DNA of 64,000 bases, from positions 13,069,001-13,133,000 of the forward strand of contig OZ005621.1 in the NCBI GenBank assembly GCA_963930655.1, given 5' to 3'. The position numbers and the translations under genes were made by a program. Origin of the DNA: Myrica gale. Its lineage: Eukaryota > Streptophyta > Magnoliopsida > Fagales > Myricaceae. A model generated the notes under the pieces. It was not told where the DNA came from, did not search any database, and saw only the letters and a list, made by a program, of their open reading frames with translations. Shown here piece after piece: positions 11,431-22,388 of this stretch (within the stretch, counting starts at the first letter, position 1; each line of letters starts with the position of its first letter).

Positions 11431-11921
11431 TATCCATTACTAAACAAAACAAAACGAAAATAAACAATTCACAAATTTAATTTCAATTTTAACAACTTCT
11501 CAAAAACCAACATAAGTCCTTACCTCCAACCAACAATCCACTAGATCGTTTTTAAAATTTCTAATAGAGTTTTAGGATACAAAGTACCTGAATAAACCCA
11601 CCACCAAACAAAATCAAGATCAATTAAACAATACTCAGAGTCCAAACATTGTTTTCTTTTTGATACAAGCCCTTAGTTAGACACAAAAAAATTAATTATT
11701 TACATCAATTGAAAGTTGAAACCAACACGTTTACACTTTTAGACAACAACAAACATTCAACAATTACGTTAAAAAAAAAATCAAGGGGGGGCAGGCTGGG
11801 GTGGGGGGCAGGCCTGGGGACAAATACGTTAAAAAATTATAATAATAAAAACAAAATTACATATCTAAGGGGTGGCAAGCGCCCCCCCTTGCCACCCCTT
11901 CGGTCCGCCACTGGTTACAGC

Positions 11922-12411
11922 CATGACGCCGCCCCTCTCTTAGCCGCACTGCACCAAAATTCCAGCGACTTAGCCGTCCCTCTCTCCCTAACTCGATCTC
12001 TCTCTCTCTCTTTCCCAACCCAAAGCGGGGCGGTTAACAGGGAACCGCCACCCAGTAACCGCACTGCCAGTAGGGATAACTGCCCCTGGTGGGCCTTGGA
12101 TGGTAACGGTGCTGGTTGGGGGGAAATCCGCCCCCGTTTACACCGCTACCAAGCCACATGTTTTGCCATGATCTGTAGTTTGAAAATTTAAGGAAATATC
12201 GGATTAAGATCCTAAACTTGAGAAAAATCTGCATCAAGCCTCTGATTTACACTTGAATATTTGGTTGAGATATGAGCAAAGCTAGTGGTAGGACCTATTG
12301 GGGGACCCGATTTTGGGAAGGGCGACGTGGGGCTCAACATATTGATTTTGGGGAGAGGGGAATATAAGATGGCCAATAGATCTCTGTTTTGAATGGTGAT
12401 GGATCTTTCAC
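11922..12411. other. C/T-rich flank, no gene seen
   Basis: This is the right-hand flank of the hAT insertion, with CT-rich microsatellite-like stretches at about 11975-12010. The composition matches the left flank at 6010-6138. No coding motif is seen. Confidence 0.35.
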
Positions 12412-12439
12412 TGCAAAAGCGGCATGAAAATAAAAAGAA

Positions 12440-13180
12440 GGTTAATATCCATTTTAGTCCCTAGGTTTTATCTCATTTATCAAATTAGTCATTGGGTTTC
12501 AATTTTGATCAAATCAGTCCTTGGGTTATTTTCATTGATCAATTTAGTCCTTCCGTCCAATTTCGTCACCCCGTGCACAGTCAGCTAACGTAGTGCCACA
12601 TCACTACCAATCATATCGCGACACGTGTCTTTTTTGGAAAAAAACGAGGGAGGCTGCCTCCCTCGCGCGACGAGGGGAGGGCTGCTCCCGGCCGCCCTTG
12701 AGCAAGGAAGCGGCGGGGGTGGCTCGCGGCCACCCCCCGCGACGGGAGCAGCCCTCCCCGGCGACGAGGAGCCCAGATCTGGGCTCCCTCGCGCGATGAG
12801 GGGAGCACAGATCTGGGCTCCCCATCGCTGGGAGGGCTGCTCCCGGCCGCTATTGAGCTGGGAAGCGGCGGGGGTGGCTCGCGGCCACCCCCCACGGCAG
12901 GAGCAGCCCTCCCCGGCGACGGGGAGCCCAGATCTGGGCTCCCCTCGTCGTGCGAGGGAGGCAGCCTCCCTCGTTTTTTTTTCAAAAAAGACACGTGTCG
13001 CGATATGATTGGTAGTGACGTGACACTCCGTTAGCTGACTATGCACGGGGTGACGAAATTGGACGGAATGACTAAATCGATCAATGAAAATAACCCAAGG
13101 ACTGATTTGATCAAAATTGAAACCCATGGACTAATTTGATAAATGGCATAAAACCTAGGGACTAAAATGGACATTAACCC
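12440..13180. mobile_element. Fold-back Mutator-like MITE with GC-rich core
   Basis: The ends are long inverted repeats: the left arm from 12440 (GGTTAATATCCATTTTAGTC) pairs with the right arm ending at 13180, with high identity for about 220 bp. The flanks TAAAAAGAA (12431-12439) and TTAAAAGAA (13181-13189) match at 8 of 9 bases, fitting the 9-bp duplication of Mutator-like elements. Each arm carries a G-box core ACACGTGTC. The core, about 12650-12975, is very GC-rich and itself repeats GCTCCCGGCCGC and GAGCCCAGATCTGGGCTCC blocks in direct and inverted orientation. The open frames on both strands are by-products of this repeat structure, not genes. Confidence 0.85.
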
Positions 13181-13699
13181 TTAAAAGAAAGAAACACCAA
13201 GAATTTACATGGTTCGGCCTCAATCCGGCCTACGTTTACCCCAGAACAATTTTAATAAGAATGCTTAACAAAATCACTCTACCCACTCTATACAATAGTC
13301 ACACCACCATCTCTCTCTTCCTCTCTCTCTGCCCAATGCTCACGCTCTGTCGTGATTTTTCTCCTATAAAATAAGTCTTTATTTATAGGGAAAATACAAA
13401 GAGAAAACACACGTAAACTTGAAGTAGGAGGAAGTAGACATCCACTACATGTCTACTTCTATTCCAAGTCTATCTCATATGGGTGTAGACCCCAACAATT
13501 CTCCTCATCCATACCCATATGAGAAGAATTTGTTCCTGACATCTTTCGGTTGACTGCTTCCCGGGCTTCCATAAGTAGAACCTTTCTGCAACTTTGGTGT
13601 TTGTTGCTCCCCCTTGCTCACCACCCCTTGCATTCTTCTTCTACTGGCACTCCAACCTCGTCCTTGTCACACTCTCATCCGAGTGTCCTGCACCCAGCC

Positions 13700-14149
13700 T
13701 AGGGTGCCCGCAACCCCCGCTTGTACTGCTGGATCCTTGTAGAACAGTATCTCTCTCTGCTCTTGCATCTCCACCGGCTAGTATTTCTCTTTCTCTGTTT
13801 TGTACTTTGGACAATTCCGATTGATATACCCCTCTTGGTCACAATCGAAGCAGATAATCTTGCGACCATTTCCTCTAGATTTATCTCAGCCTCCTGCATT
13901 CTTGTCTCATAGTTCAAAAACGCTTGTCTCTTTCGCTACGTGATGGAATACCTCTGGCCCAATCCATTGACGAATCAATCTTATAGCCTTCTGGTTGATC
14001 TCCTTCCACTTTGCCTCATCAATCCCCTCCAGTTTCTTGCCCTCGTTCTCCAATGGATCGTACATATCCTTTTCATAAAGGATATCCTCTATCCGTGGCT
14101 TCCAGCTAATGTAATTCGTAGTAGACAACATCATCATACTCTCCGCCAT
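13700..14149 (-). pseudogene. copia gag remnant
   Basis: From the ATG at 14149 the frame reads NYISWKPRIEDILYEKDMYDP and RLIRQWIGPEVFHHVA, a standard copia gag N-terminus. After a frame change, about 13860-13800 encodes a zinc-knuckle-like CFDCDQEGYINRNC, where the usual histidine is replaced by tyrosine. Protease, integrase and RT are absent. It belongs to the deleted element at 12412-15036. Confidence 0.78.
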
Positions 14150-15036
14150 CTCATTTCACAGTGATCGAGGTCGAATTTCAAAATTCTGACTACACCAATG
14201 GATAGATCTGGGCTGGTCTTAAACAGGTTTGACCTGCTCGAAAACCGACCTAAAAGCCCCTGAACCGGTCGAAAGACCACACTAAACAAAAAACAGGAAT
14301 CTTCCGAAATATTCTGATTCGCCAGAATATTCTCTGCTGACGTGGAGGGTTACGTGGCACCGCTTACCCACTGCTGACGTTTCGATGATGTGGATGCTGA
14401 CGTGGCAGTTCACTGGTGCAGCGCGTGGGGAGAGTGAAGCCCACTCGCCCTATCTTTCTTCGGCGAGTGTGACACGTGGACGACGCTTTCTGACTTCCTG
14501 CGACGCATGGAGGCGCGTCCCGGAGCTCCTTACGACGATGTTTCGACCTACGGATTTGTCTCGATCTCCTCTATAGGCTGGTGCGCTCCAATCTCTTATC
14601 AGACCAATTTTAATTTTGAACCTTCTCTGCTTCTCCTTGAAAAACCACTCCAGCTCCTCGAACTAGGCTCCGATACCACTTGCTGGGATAAGCGGCATGA
14701 AAATTAAAAGAAATGAACACCAAGAATTTACGTGGTTCGGCCTCAATCCGGCTTACGTCTACCCCAAAGAAATTTTATTAAGAATGCTTAAGAAAATCAC
14801 TCTACCCGTCCAATATAATAGTCACACCACCCTTTCTCTCTGCCCAATGCTCACGCTCTCACGTGCTCGTGTGTTTTTTTCTCCTATAACATAAGCCTCT
14901 ATTTATAGAGAAAAATACAAAGAAAAAACCTAGATAAACTTGAAGTGGGGAGGAAGTAGATTTCCACTACAGATCTACTTCTATTCCAAGTTTACTTCTA
15001 TTATAAGTCTATCTCATATGAGTGTGGATCACAACA

Positions 15037-15350
15037 AAGACAACCATCTCAGTAGAAATAAAGAGAATGCCTGCAATAGGACTAGTTGTGGTTGACAAGT
15101 AGCACTGTGAGGCCTTTAACATCCTCTGTCCTTCGCGCATACGAAAAATCCTTCTGAAGATGTTCTCCCTCCCTCCTTGAACCATCCTTGCCCCAACCTT
15201 AGCTTTCCCTTAACACTGTCAGAGAACTTGGGCCCTAGTTTTACGACACGTCCAAACAAAAAACAAAGATCAGCCCTGCTACTTTCATTGTGATAATTTG
15301 CTCTACTTTCAAAATTGAGTACAAAGATCCTTCCTATGCTCGCGAATCCT
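15037..15350. other. No gene seen
   Basis: Unique-looking sequence to the right of the deleted copia element. It holds an 87-codon open frame on the minus strand without recognisable motifs. Confidence 0.3.
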
Positions 15351-16168
15351 GTATGCAAAACTGCTACTTTTGCTCCCAAGGTTTTTCTTGTGGCTCATCT
15401 CTGAATCCACTTTATCTGCACTCACGGCCAATACTTGTCCATTAATTGTTTATCGGGAAAGCAGAGAGAGAGAGAGAGAGAGGTCATTGCTTACTGGTTT
15501 TGAATGAGGAAGATGGACTCTGAAGTAAGCTGACAGGTTCAGATAGAGCAGAGTGACTCTTTGGAGTTGTGTCATATGGCTTCATCAACGGACTCTCTGT
15601 AAACTGACCCGCAAAATATTTTTCCTCCATATTCAAGCTAAGGGCTCTTGGCCTTACTGTTTCTTCAACTGGAACTTAATAGAAGAGGAAGACAGAAGCT
15701 TACATTCACTTCTTTCCAAATCAGCCTCGTCTTTGTGTGTGCCTATATACAGAGAGGAGTATGCAAAACTGCTACTTTTGCTCCCAAGGTTTTTCTTGTG
15801 GCTCATCTCTGAATCCACTTTATCTGCACTCACGGCCAATACTTGTCCATTAATTGTTTATCTGGAAAGCAGAGAGAGAGAGAGAGAGAGAGGTCATTGC
15901 TTACTGGTTTTGAATGAGGAAGATGGACTCTGAAGTAAGCTGACAGGTTCAGATAGAGCAGAGTGACTCTTTGGAGTTGTGTCATATGGCTTCATCAACG
16001 GACTCTCTGTAAACTGACCCGCAAAATATTTTTCCTCCATATTCAAGCTAAGGGCTCTTGGCCTTACTGTTTCTTCAACTGGAACTTAATAGAAGAGGAA
16101 GACAGAAGCTTACATTCACTTCTTTCCAAATCAGCCTCGTCTTTGTGTGTGCCTATATAAAGAGAGGA
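15351..16168. repeat. Recent tandem duplication, two ~408-bp copies
   Basis: Copy 1 is 15351-15758 and copy 2 is 15759-16168. They are almost identical, differing by one AG unit in an internal (AG)n tract (20 versus 22 bases), a G/T near it, and TATATACAGAG versus TATATAAAGAG near the end. Each copy ends with a TATA-box-like sequence (copy 2 gives CCTATATAAAGAGAGG at 16152-16167). No gene clearly starts after it. Confidence 0.95.
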
Positions 16169-16171
16169 ACC

Positions 16172-16191
16172 AGGGGGGGGGGGGGGGGGGT
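16172..16191. repeat. Poly-G tract
   Basis: About 18 consecutive G directly after copy 2 of the tandem duplication. Homopolymers this long are prone to sequencing and assembly error. Confidence 0.85.
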
Positions 16192-16675
16192 GTGAACATG
16201 AAGAAAGCATGAATTTTTCTACAATTCTTATCTGCTTTGAATTTCACAGTTCAAACCCCTTCCTTCTTTAGTTGTATATTGAGGAGTAGGAAAACAATGA
16301 TTTTCTAGAACACGTCGCGGTTTCTTGGCAATTTACAAGAGAGGAAAATAAGCCCACTTTCCCTCATATAATCATATTAAAAGCAAAATTTCACAGTTGC
16401 TCGATGATGGAAAACTTGTAATTATTTTTCTCGTCGAGCGAAGACTGTCAAGGAAAAACTGGAAATTTATAACGGTTGCTCACATCATCTTAACGACTGT
16501 CTGCGGCTTAAAACCATATATTGGACTTCCACGGTAGAATGGTCTTATCTCTTTTTTTTTCTTCTAGACAAACGTGAAACTTCATTTCACAAAGGAATCG
16601 TACACAAGCGCTGAATACAGAAGGCCTCCGAGGCCGATTACAAGGCACAGGGACTTGAAGTCCATCACAGCAATA

Positions 16676-16957
16676 TTAAGGGCCCAAAGGGCCATACAAC
16701 AACAGGCCATAAGGGCCGAAATCATATTGGCCATAAAGGCCACATACAGTCGGACCAACAGGTCCATAATTTTGAAACGGGTCCAAAGACCCAGAGCAAG
16801 CTCCGCCGCACACGGAGAAAACACAGGCCGGAGAAGAGAGCGAGCAACCATCGCGCTCCTGCTGCCCCAGAAGCTTGTCCATACCAGCACAACCAACGTA
16901 AGGGAAACAACAATCCACCAGTGAACCAACAGGTTCACATCCGCCGGAAGTCCACAC
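16676..16957 (-). other. Possible coding exon, unrecognised YGPxGP-rich protein
   Basis: On the minus strand an open frame from ATG 16957 contains an inner Met (16880s, MDKLLGQQERDG) followed by a Cys-rich part and then a YGPVGPTVCGLYGQYDFGPYG tail ending GPLGP and stop. The tail encodes a run of short DNA palindromes of the form GGNCC-GGNCC. An overlapping 165-codon frame also spans it, so at most one is real. I do not recognise the protein. It may be a small Gly/Pro/Tyr-rich plant protein or simply repeat-driven open frame. Confidence 0.3.
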
Positions 16958-17099
16958 AACAAACGGGTTGCTGCAATACCCTTACCACAAAAGCCAAGTG
17001 AAATGAACTTATTAGAAAAAACGCCCACACAACAGAATGGTCTTATCTCACTTGGTGACATATTAGCTAGTCCACACAACAGAATGGTCTTATCTCACT

Positions 17100-20000
17100 T
17101 GGATACACTTGAGCATGCCCAATTTGACTAATGGCGCTGATCTGTTCACTAGAGAATTTTATTTAATTTGGAAAAAGATAAGCTTCTAGCATTTGTCATG
17201 ATATCCGCGTGCCTAAGAGCCGTGCCTGGCTTGGGAGGGACGTCAGAAATGATGGTATTTTTCAATCTCCGTCTTCAAGAACCCACAGTACTTACATTCC
17301 ATCAAAACTCAAAAGGTTCCTATAGATCCAACAGTTAATCAATTAAAATGTAATAGTTCTATAATCTTCTTATAGCCGGCAATTTCCTATGGTCAATATC
17401 TACATATAAATGAAAGTGATATTAGACTGCAAAAGATCGACTTTTTGGACAAACCATGACTTTCCATGCTACTACTGTCCCTCTGTTCCGTTTCAAAATG
17501 TCTGGCTTGGAGCCCCTCTGATCCGTTTCCAGATAGGGCTCTGGTCTTGCCGCCTTTTCTGCAAGAAACCTACCTCCACAAGTGACATTCTCATAGGATT
17601 CCGCGATATTCATCTCCTCGTCAAAGAGGCATGATCTCAAATTAAGCAGCAGAAAGGGACATCATCTAACTGCAGAAATTTTAGTTACACTGAAATGATT
17701 CATGCCCTTTGGATGCTTGGGAGGAACCCGCGCTTCCAGGGTTATATCTATGCTCTGCTGACAGCATGCTTATCTAACGGCTGACCTTGGCACAGGAACT
17801 TTAAATCGCGTCTGAATCATGGGAGAACTTGTTTAACTGCCCTGTGCATGACATTATTAGTACAGGCCAGAACATATTATTTTCAAACTACAAGAAACTG
17901 TTTTAGGATAGGCTCTGTATACCAATTATAATACACCTGAGGAATTTACAAAGACTAGCTAATCAGATCAGCCTGGAAATTTATGAGCGGGTATTCTCAC
18001 AAGATCACTATTTGCATTTCAAGAATAAAATAACTCGAAGAAAAATATTTTTCTAACCCCCCCCCCCCCCCCCCCCGCGGACGATAGGTCATTGACAGAT
18101 ACAACAACAGCTGGAAACTCCACTGATTCAACCAACAGCAGTCCAAGGAAAAGAATCTCACATTGGTGACATGTACAAACTAGTTATAATTCACCTAACA
18201 AGCACCTGCAACATGCCTCTCCAGCCACCATCCTATCTGCAACCAAAAGCCAAACATAGTTGACACAGAATCACAAACATCCAGAGTACTGTTAGGCATT
18301 TTCTTCAAGCAGAGATGACATTTACCATGATCCAGGCATGCAGCATTATTAAGAGGTGCTGTCCCTTGATGGTCTTCGACTATGTTTAGTAGTCACTCAA
18401 TGTAATTCAAGTGACCAAAAGTGCATACTATGGTTCGCACAAGGGATCCGTATATGGAAGCATTATAGCAGCATTATTCCCTGGTTTTACCAGAGATTCG
18501 GAAACTTCATGTAGATCAACAATCACCACAAAAAATGAGCTTCCTCGGAGAATTATGCAAATAAGCACCTTGATTAGCATTTTATTACAAAAATCATAAT
18601 ATACCAATACAATTCAAGAGTTTAGTAATTTGTTACTGAAAATATTTCGCCAGACAAGGAAACTACTGCACAAGTAAACCAGCCAAATTCAGAACGACTT
18701 ACCAATTTGAATCAACAAAGAAACTAAACCTTATTCCTCCTGCGTATTATATATTCCTATCAAGTATTTATAGGATTGGAGATGTAACCAATTGCTGCAG
18801 AATTGTTAGCAACATGCATCTCTTCCACAGAAATACAGAAGAACACAATCTTCTTCCTCCCAAACACTCCCTCCCTATTTTCCCTTCCAGAGGGAGAGAG
18901 AGAGTTAAACAATCTCCCGGTTTCAATTTCTTAGAGTGAAGACTCAATGATTGACTCTCAATGTAGACACGTTTCCCACTAGAAACAAGTCAAGACTCAA
19001 AAATGCTCTTGATTTCTGTCTTTGTGCATGTTGGATAGGAGTACACAACCAAAAGAGCTGATAAACAACTATCTACCAGGATCAACAGAAGGAACTTGAA
19101 AGAATGTTTAGATAAGTGCAAAACGAACAATTACAGGTTTATTACAAGAAAGTACAAGAGCTATTGTATGTTAAGGACACCAATTAATGACTTGAAAAGA
19201 GAGGAAGGAACAAAGATAAAGGACATCAATATAGCATGGACATAGCTAAACAAGGCATGGCAACTTAGGTATAATTGGTCACGATCAGTGCCACAGAAAT
19301 AAAAATGACAAAAACTAAAACGGAACATTTATTACACTCTATGGATTGAATGAGCAAGATGCAATTAGAGGCTTAGACGATGGATATTTCTGCTCAAGGA
19401 AGGAGAGATCAAAGATTTAGATTTAATAACTCAAGTACAAGAAAGATGGTTTTCCTTTTTTTTTTTGCGGGTGGTGGGGTCGAGAAAGATTGTTTTTTCT
19501 TTCTTTAGTTATTCAAGCTAATAGTCTCCTGGCTTTAGAGGAAAAGTTTAACTTCCAGGGAGCAATGTTTCTGCTTTAGACATTTTCTCATCCAGTGGCC
19601 AAACCAGAATTTTCAATGTTTAAAGCTCAAATATTCGACAAGTTCAAAGGTATGGGTGCTTACGGTTAGTGGGAACTTATTCATAGATTTATTGTAGGCT
19701 GTGATGTTTGTGCTTCTTTATTATTATTTGAACACAAGCGCAAACTTCCATATACACCTTTTAGTTCGTAACACAAGTATTTAGTAATCATTCTTTTTAA
19801 GTTAGCCATGAGATGCAAAATACCTAGCAGTTGTTAACTTGGAAGTCTGAATAAGTTGATGAGGTTCCAACCCTGACCTGACCCAACTGAAACATATAGA
19901 ACCAGAACTTGGAAACCCCTATTTCAAATTTGAGAGAAAATACACTACGTGCAAAAATTATCAATGGCGTCCATGCTTGGGGCACATATAAGATCAAATA

Positions 20001-20300
20001 TGGTTAGAAAACTTGAATAATATGTCCAAACTTCAATTAGTGTAAGAGAATTTTTCATGTCTATAACTGCTTTAAATTTAAGAACCCATTTACTATATCC
20101 AAACTAACACATGAAATCTCGTAATGGTTCAAAGTTGTAAATAGGTAGTATGAACTGGTCTCCAGATGCATTAGCAACATATTTCGATAAAATCTTCAAG
20201 AGATTCTTAAAGCTAAAATTTCTAACTTGAAAACAGTGCATTACCTCTTATGTACTTATCAGTGATTGACAAAAATATGACTACTGTCACACAGCAGATC
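17100..20300. other. Intergenic or 3' untranslated DNA downstream of the TPR gene
   Basis: The stretch nearest 20300 should include the TPR gene's 3' UTR on the minus strand. A poly-C tract lies at 18058-18076. On the minus strand 18245-18195 looks like a splice acceptor (TTTTGGTTGCAG) followed by IGWWLERHVAGAC and a stop, and 17640-17422 has a coding-like frame. I could not join either into a gene, so no gene is claimed. Confidence 0.35.
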
Positions 20301-22348
20301 TCAAGTCATATTAGCAGCAGCAAGTTTCTCCTCAAGCTTCGCAACCCGAGCCTACAAAAAGCATAGGACACTCATGAAATAAAATGGTTGTGAACTCCTT
20401 GAAATATAGTAATAAATAAACAACCCATGGCCAAACTCATCGAACAATCTTTTCATTTCAAGGTGATGCTATTGTTGTTACACGTAAAATTTTCTGACGA
20501 GTTTTTCCGCCTTGTGATGGCACCAACTGCGACAATACGTAGTCTCAACTACAACACACTAGAAACCAAATTTTGATTTGGCTTGACATCCTCAAGTCAG
20601 GTGAAGGGATTTTATTTGCTTGCATCTTGTAAGTCAGTTGGTGCAAATCAACCTACTTTTCCTTAACGACCAATTTTAGCTATCCCCAATTGTGAGTCTT
20701 GAAAGGCATCTGTATATGCTTCATAGAAAGGGTGAATTCTCTTCTATTTCGGCAGCGCTGCACCGTAATTCAGTCCTACCCTATTGAGCTAGGCCAATCA
20801 TGCATCTAACTACTTGCTACTAATAGTTAGTAGGGTATTATTATGACATTCTGTGGTTGCAATGTCCTAAGAGTTGTGTTATGCTTCCCAGTATGTTATG
20901 ACTCCTCGACAGGTAAGACTGAAGTTGAGATTGACTCTCGTTGGTACAATATGGCTTCTTCCTGAGGCATGCTGCCTTAAGAGAGGTGCCCGCCTATCAC
21001 AATTAGCTAAGAGCAGGCTCTTCCCCATCATAGGAAACTTATCTTTCAGTCGAGACAAATAAAATGACAAGAGACTGTAGTTCGTAACAAATATGAAAGT
21101 GCAAATAAATGTTTTAAACTTAAGAAAATATGAAGCTAAAATAAAAGAAGTGCAAATCAGAAAGTAGAGGAAACAAGGATGTATTTCGTATATGTAGGCC
21201 CCTCATATTTCATTGAAGCAATACACAAGGCAGATTTATAGTATGGGTTAATGTGTCAAAGTAAAACTTTTTCTGAAAAGCCCTACATCAGCATTGGTAT
21301 GTCTTGGCTACAGTGGTGGAACCAGGAATGAATTTGAAGAGGGCAAACTCCTAAAGGAAAATGACAAAAAAATTACTACGTAATGCAAAAAAAGTGTCTT
21401 AGATTTAAAATATCGAAAATTAAGGACTAAAAACATTAAAAATATATTATCTTGAAATACATGTACAATACTATTTGCTGAGACTGAGAGGTGGCAATTG
21501 GATCCTACGAGTCTGCATCTTCTAAAAATGTTGCAAAATGGATTTGTTCTCAATAGTTTCAAAATTTTCTCTCTCGATGTATACCATCATACTACATTCA
21601 TCCAATTATCTTTCATCTTATTACGCAAGTCAGTCTTCATACCTGACAAAGAGTATTGTTGTCAACTTACAAGTCATTGGGAGCATTGTTGTTATTTTAA
21701 GTGTAAAGCACTAAATTTTGTGCAATTTCACGGAAAAATTAGATAGAGGGTACTATGTCTAATATTAATAGTTAGAAATTATAATGTATTAAAACTGATA
21801 GTTTATAATATAATGAGTAAAAACTCTTTACAATTGATAAGTGAAAAGTTCATTTATCTCAAAAAAATACATTGTCGTGTTTGGTTACTTGTAATGAATT
21901 CTTTATAATTACTTACAGCCACCACAAAAAGACTTTACCTTAGTCTTGTATCTAAGCTTAGGGTTGAAAATGTATTAACGTAGAAAATCTGATGCCTGAT
22001 AAATACATAGGATTAAAATCTTCATATCACACTATTTTATTAAAAATCTGTGAAAGAAACTAGGATAGTGTTTACGATAATAAATAATTAATATTAACAA
22101 TATGAATCGAGCGTGTAATATATAGATTTTGAACGTACTTACTCTTAAACAAAAATATTAATGAAGTACTGGTTATTTTACTCCAAGATACCTTTGTCAT
22201 ATCTGTAGTAGTTAATAGTTATAATAATATAAAAAATATTAAATATTAAAAGTACTTTATTGTATCTAAATATTTAACAACTATCATCAACCAATAAGCG
22301 GTGGTCTCGATAATAACCGGTTTGAAAAAGTTAGCTAACAGAGCGACC

Positions 22349-22388
<40 letters not shown>

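Larger units (their letters stand above)
6147..11913 (-). mobile_element. Internally deleted hAT transposon, split by a copia insertion
   Basis: The left end reads TAGTGGCGGAACC and the right end, on the opposite strand, CAGTGGCGGACCG, giving the terminal inverted repeat; GTTACAGC flanks both sides. Removing the copia element and its TSD leaves about 1.07 kb, far short of an autonomous hAT. The only coding remnant is the transposase C-terminus on the minus strand. A related copy lies at 21311-22591. The element is dead by itself; it could only move if a full-length relative supplied transposase. Confidence 0.82.
12412..15036 (-). mobile_element. Deleted copia-type element with two LTRs (non-autonomous)
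   Basis: Two related LTRs bracket about 1.2 kb of internal sequence. The right, 5' LTR (14681-15036, 356 bp) is followed on the minus strand by a primer-binding site TGGTATCGGAGCC at 14678-14666 after a 2-nt spacer. The left, 3' LTR spans 12412-13497 but contains the 741-bp fold-back element at 12440-13180; without it the LTR is about 336 bp. Both LTRs share ACCAAGAATTTAC, GGTTCGGCCTCAATCCGGC and TCTACTTCTATTCCAAGT. Only gag fragments remain inside. No matching 5-bp TSD was found. Confidence 0.8.

Noticed and set aside
12585..13127. Several long overlapping open frames on both strands, with Arg/Ala/Gly-rich products
   Set aside because: They arise from the GC-rich, self-complementary core and arms of the fold-back element; the same words translate in several frames on both strands, and none has a known motif.
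12412..15041. 5-bp TSD for the deleted copia element
   Set aside because: Flanks TTCAC (left) and AAGAC (right) do not match, and the left LTR edge is degenerate, so no TSD is claimed.
16582..17079. 165-codon hydrophobic-looking frame on the minus strand
   Set aside because: It overlaps the YGPxGP frame and the palindrome series, has no signal or motif, and would need a different reading of the same repeats. Both cannot be real and neither is supported.
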